This document shows, piece after piece, positions 14,137 to 14,457 of a stretch of 14,457 bases of DNA (position 1 is the first letter of the stretch; every line of letters starts with the position of its first letter). The translations under genes were made by a program, and so were the position numbers. The DNA lies in NCBI GenBank assembly GCA_934176955.1, contig CAKPOS010000020.1, forward strand, positions 1-14,457. Reading direction: 5' to 3'. Origin of the DNA: an uncultured Bacilli bacterium (GTDB lineage: Bacteria > Bacillota_I > Bacilli_A > RF39 > UBA660). A model generated the notes under the pieces. That model ran no database searches and was not told where the DNA came from. It was given only the letters and a program-made list of their open reading frames with translations.

Positions 14137-14174
14137 TTTTTTACTAAATCTTTCGACATATTTTTGCTCCTTTC
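14137..14174 (-). other. Strong ribosome binding site and ATG of KilA-N, followed by an A6 tract shifting frame
   Basis: Minus strand: GAAAGGAG (14174-14167), 7 nt, ATG (14159-14157), then MSKDLVKN and a TGA. Six A (14142-14137) separate this start from the KilA-N frame. Removing one A restores a continuous protein. Confidence 0.7.
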
Positions 14175-14179
14175 TAAAT

Positions 14180-14195
14180 GTCAGACTTGTCTGAC
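14180..14195. promoter_or_regulatory. Perfect 7-2-7 inverted repeat upstream of KilA-N
   Basis: GTCAGAC-TT-GTCTGAC lies 5 bp upstream of the KilA-N ribosome binding site. It could be an operator for autoregulation or a short leader hairpin. It has no T-tract, so it is not a terminator. Confidence 0.5.
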
Positions 14196-14350
14196 TAATC
14201 GTCTTCTTATATCAATTTTACCATAAAATTTAGTTAATTATCTTTATAATTCAATATCATCTTTATTTTTAATTCTTTATCTTCAAACTCAAGTATAATA
14301 TACCTTCTTAAAACACTAAAAAACTAACTATTTCTATGAACTTGTAAGAT
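14196..14350. other. AT-rich spacer between KilA-N and the next gene
   Basis: No complete gene is seen. On the minus strand 14234-14319 holds a 28-codon open stretch ending in TAA with a protein-like composition (RRYIILEFEDKELKIKM) but no start codon or ribosome binding site, possibly a gene remnant. A plus-strand TATAAT at 14293-14298 is a possible -10 for the next gene, with a poor -35. Confidence 0.35.
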
Positions 14351-14402
14351 AAATGTAGATACAAAAAAAATGTAGACACAAAAAAACGGTCTACATTTTT
14401 TT
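14351..14402 (+). repeat. Two direct repeats, the second forming a 10-bp hairpin with T7 tail
   Basis: AAATGTAGATACAAAAA (14351-14367) is followed directly by AAATGTAGACACAAAAAAA (14368-14386). The second copy's AAATGTAGAC pairs perfectly with GTCTACATTT (14389-14398), followed by seven T in all. The hairpin has the form of a terminator on both strands, just upstream of a new gene start. It may be a leader attenuator, the end of a unit to the left, or an operator region. Confidence 0.6.
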
Positions 14403-14404
14403 GT

Positions 14405-14410
14405 TATAAT
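14405..14410 (+). promoter_or_regulatory. Candidate -10 box (TATAAT) of the right-edge gene
   Basis: A perfect TATAAT directly follows the hairpin. If used, the transcript would start at or beside the GGAGGAA ribosome binding site, giving an unusually short leader. No -35 is seen. Confidence 0.3.
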
Positions 14411-14427
14411 AAAATTGGAGGAAGAAT

Positions 14428-14457
14428 ATGACAAGAATTAGAAAAGAACCAAATAGA
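14428..14457 (+). CDS. Start of a gene cut by the window edge
   Basis: ATG with GGAGGAA (14417-14423) 4 nt upstream begins MTRIRKEPNR, then the window ends. The ribosome binding site is one of the strongest in the window. A basic start of this kind occurs in serine recombinases and many other proteins; ten residues cannot decide. It is read away from KilA-N. Confidence 0.6.
   Translation, partial: MTRIRKEPNR

Noticed and set aside
14137..14143. A-AAA-AAC as a -1 programmed ribosomal frameshift site for KilA-N
   Set aside because: The heptamer looks slippery, but a -1 shift leads to a TAA after two codons; the KilA-N frame needs +1 or loss of one A.

Overview
The window is AT-rich (roughly 28% G+C by eye), uses the standard genetic code (Trp is TGG; no in-frame TGA in any long gene) and has strong GGAGG-type ribosome binding sites. 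The gene content (rlmD, a YutH-like spore-coat pseudokinase, an NAGPA-type phosphodiester glycosidase, a compact rpsO-pnp operon and a CpoA-like lipid glycosyltransferase) points to a low-GC member of the Firmicutes/Bacilli, probably an uncultured gut lineage near Erysipelotrichia or RF39. The species cannot be named from this sequence.

Left part, 1-6840: mainly housekeeping genes. rlmD is on the minus strand; its stop codon is followed in frame by what looks like a known C-terminal extension of this family, cut by the window edge. A divergent YutH-like pseudokinase comes next, then minus-strand genes for a membrane-anchored phosphodiester glycosidase and a small membrane-anchored protein. 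The rpsO-pnp operon follows, with a clear sigma-A promoter, a structured leader, an intergenic hairpin and a terminator.

Middle, 6838-10113: three minus-strand genes. Two are different transglutaminase-like (Cys-His-Asp) proteins and the third is a GT4 glycosyltransferase joined closely to the first of them. This suggests an envelope or surface function, but the substrate is unknown.

Right part, 10114-14457: accessory DNA. An ATP-grasp protein of the CDC123/R2K-like type (plus strand) is flanked by two related copies of an apparently unannotated structured RNA, both read from the minus strand. Each copy has a TATAAT box, a 5' hairpin with compensatory base changes, a 36-nt core from GCCTAG to GGCACC, and its own terminator hairpin. 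I consider this the main find in the window. Next come an unrecognised 273-residue protein, a small unrecognised protein and a KilA-N domain protein, all on the minus strand. The last two each appear shifted out of frame by one base in a homopolymer just after a strong ribosome binding site and ATG. At the right edge a new plus-strand gene begins behind a repeat and a strong hairpin; its ten visible residues do not identify it.
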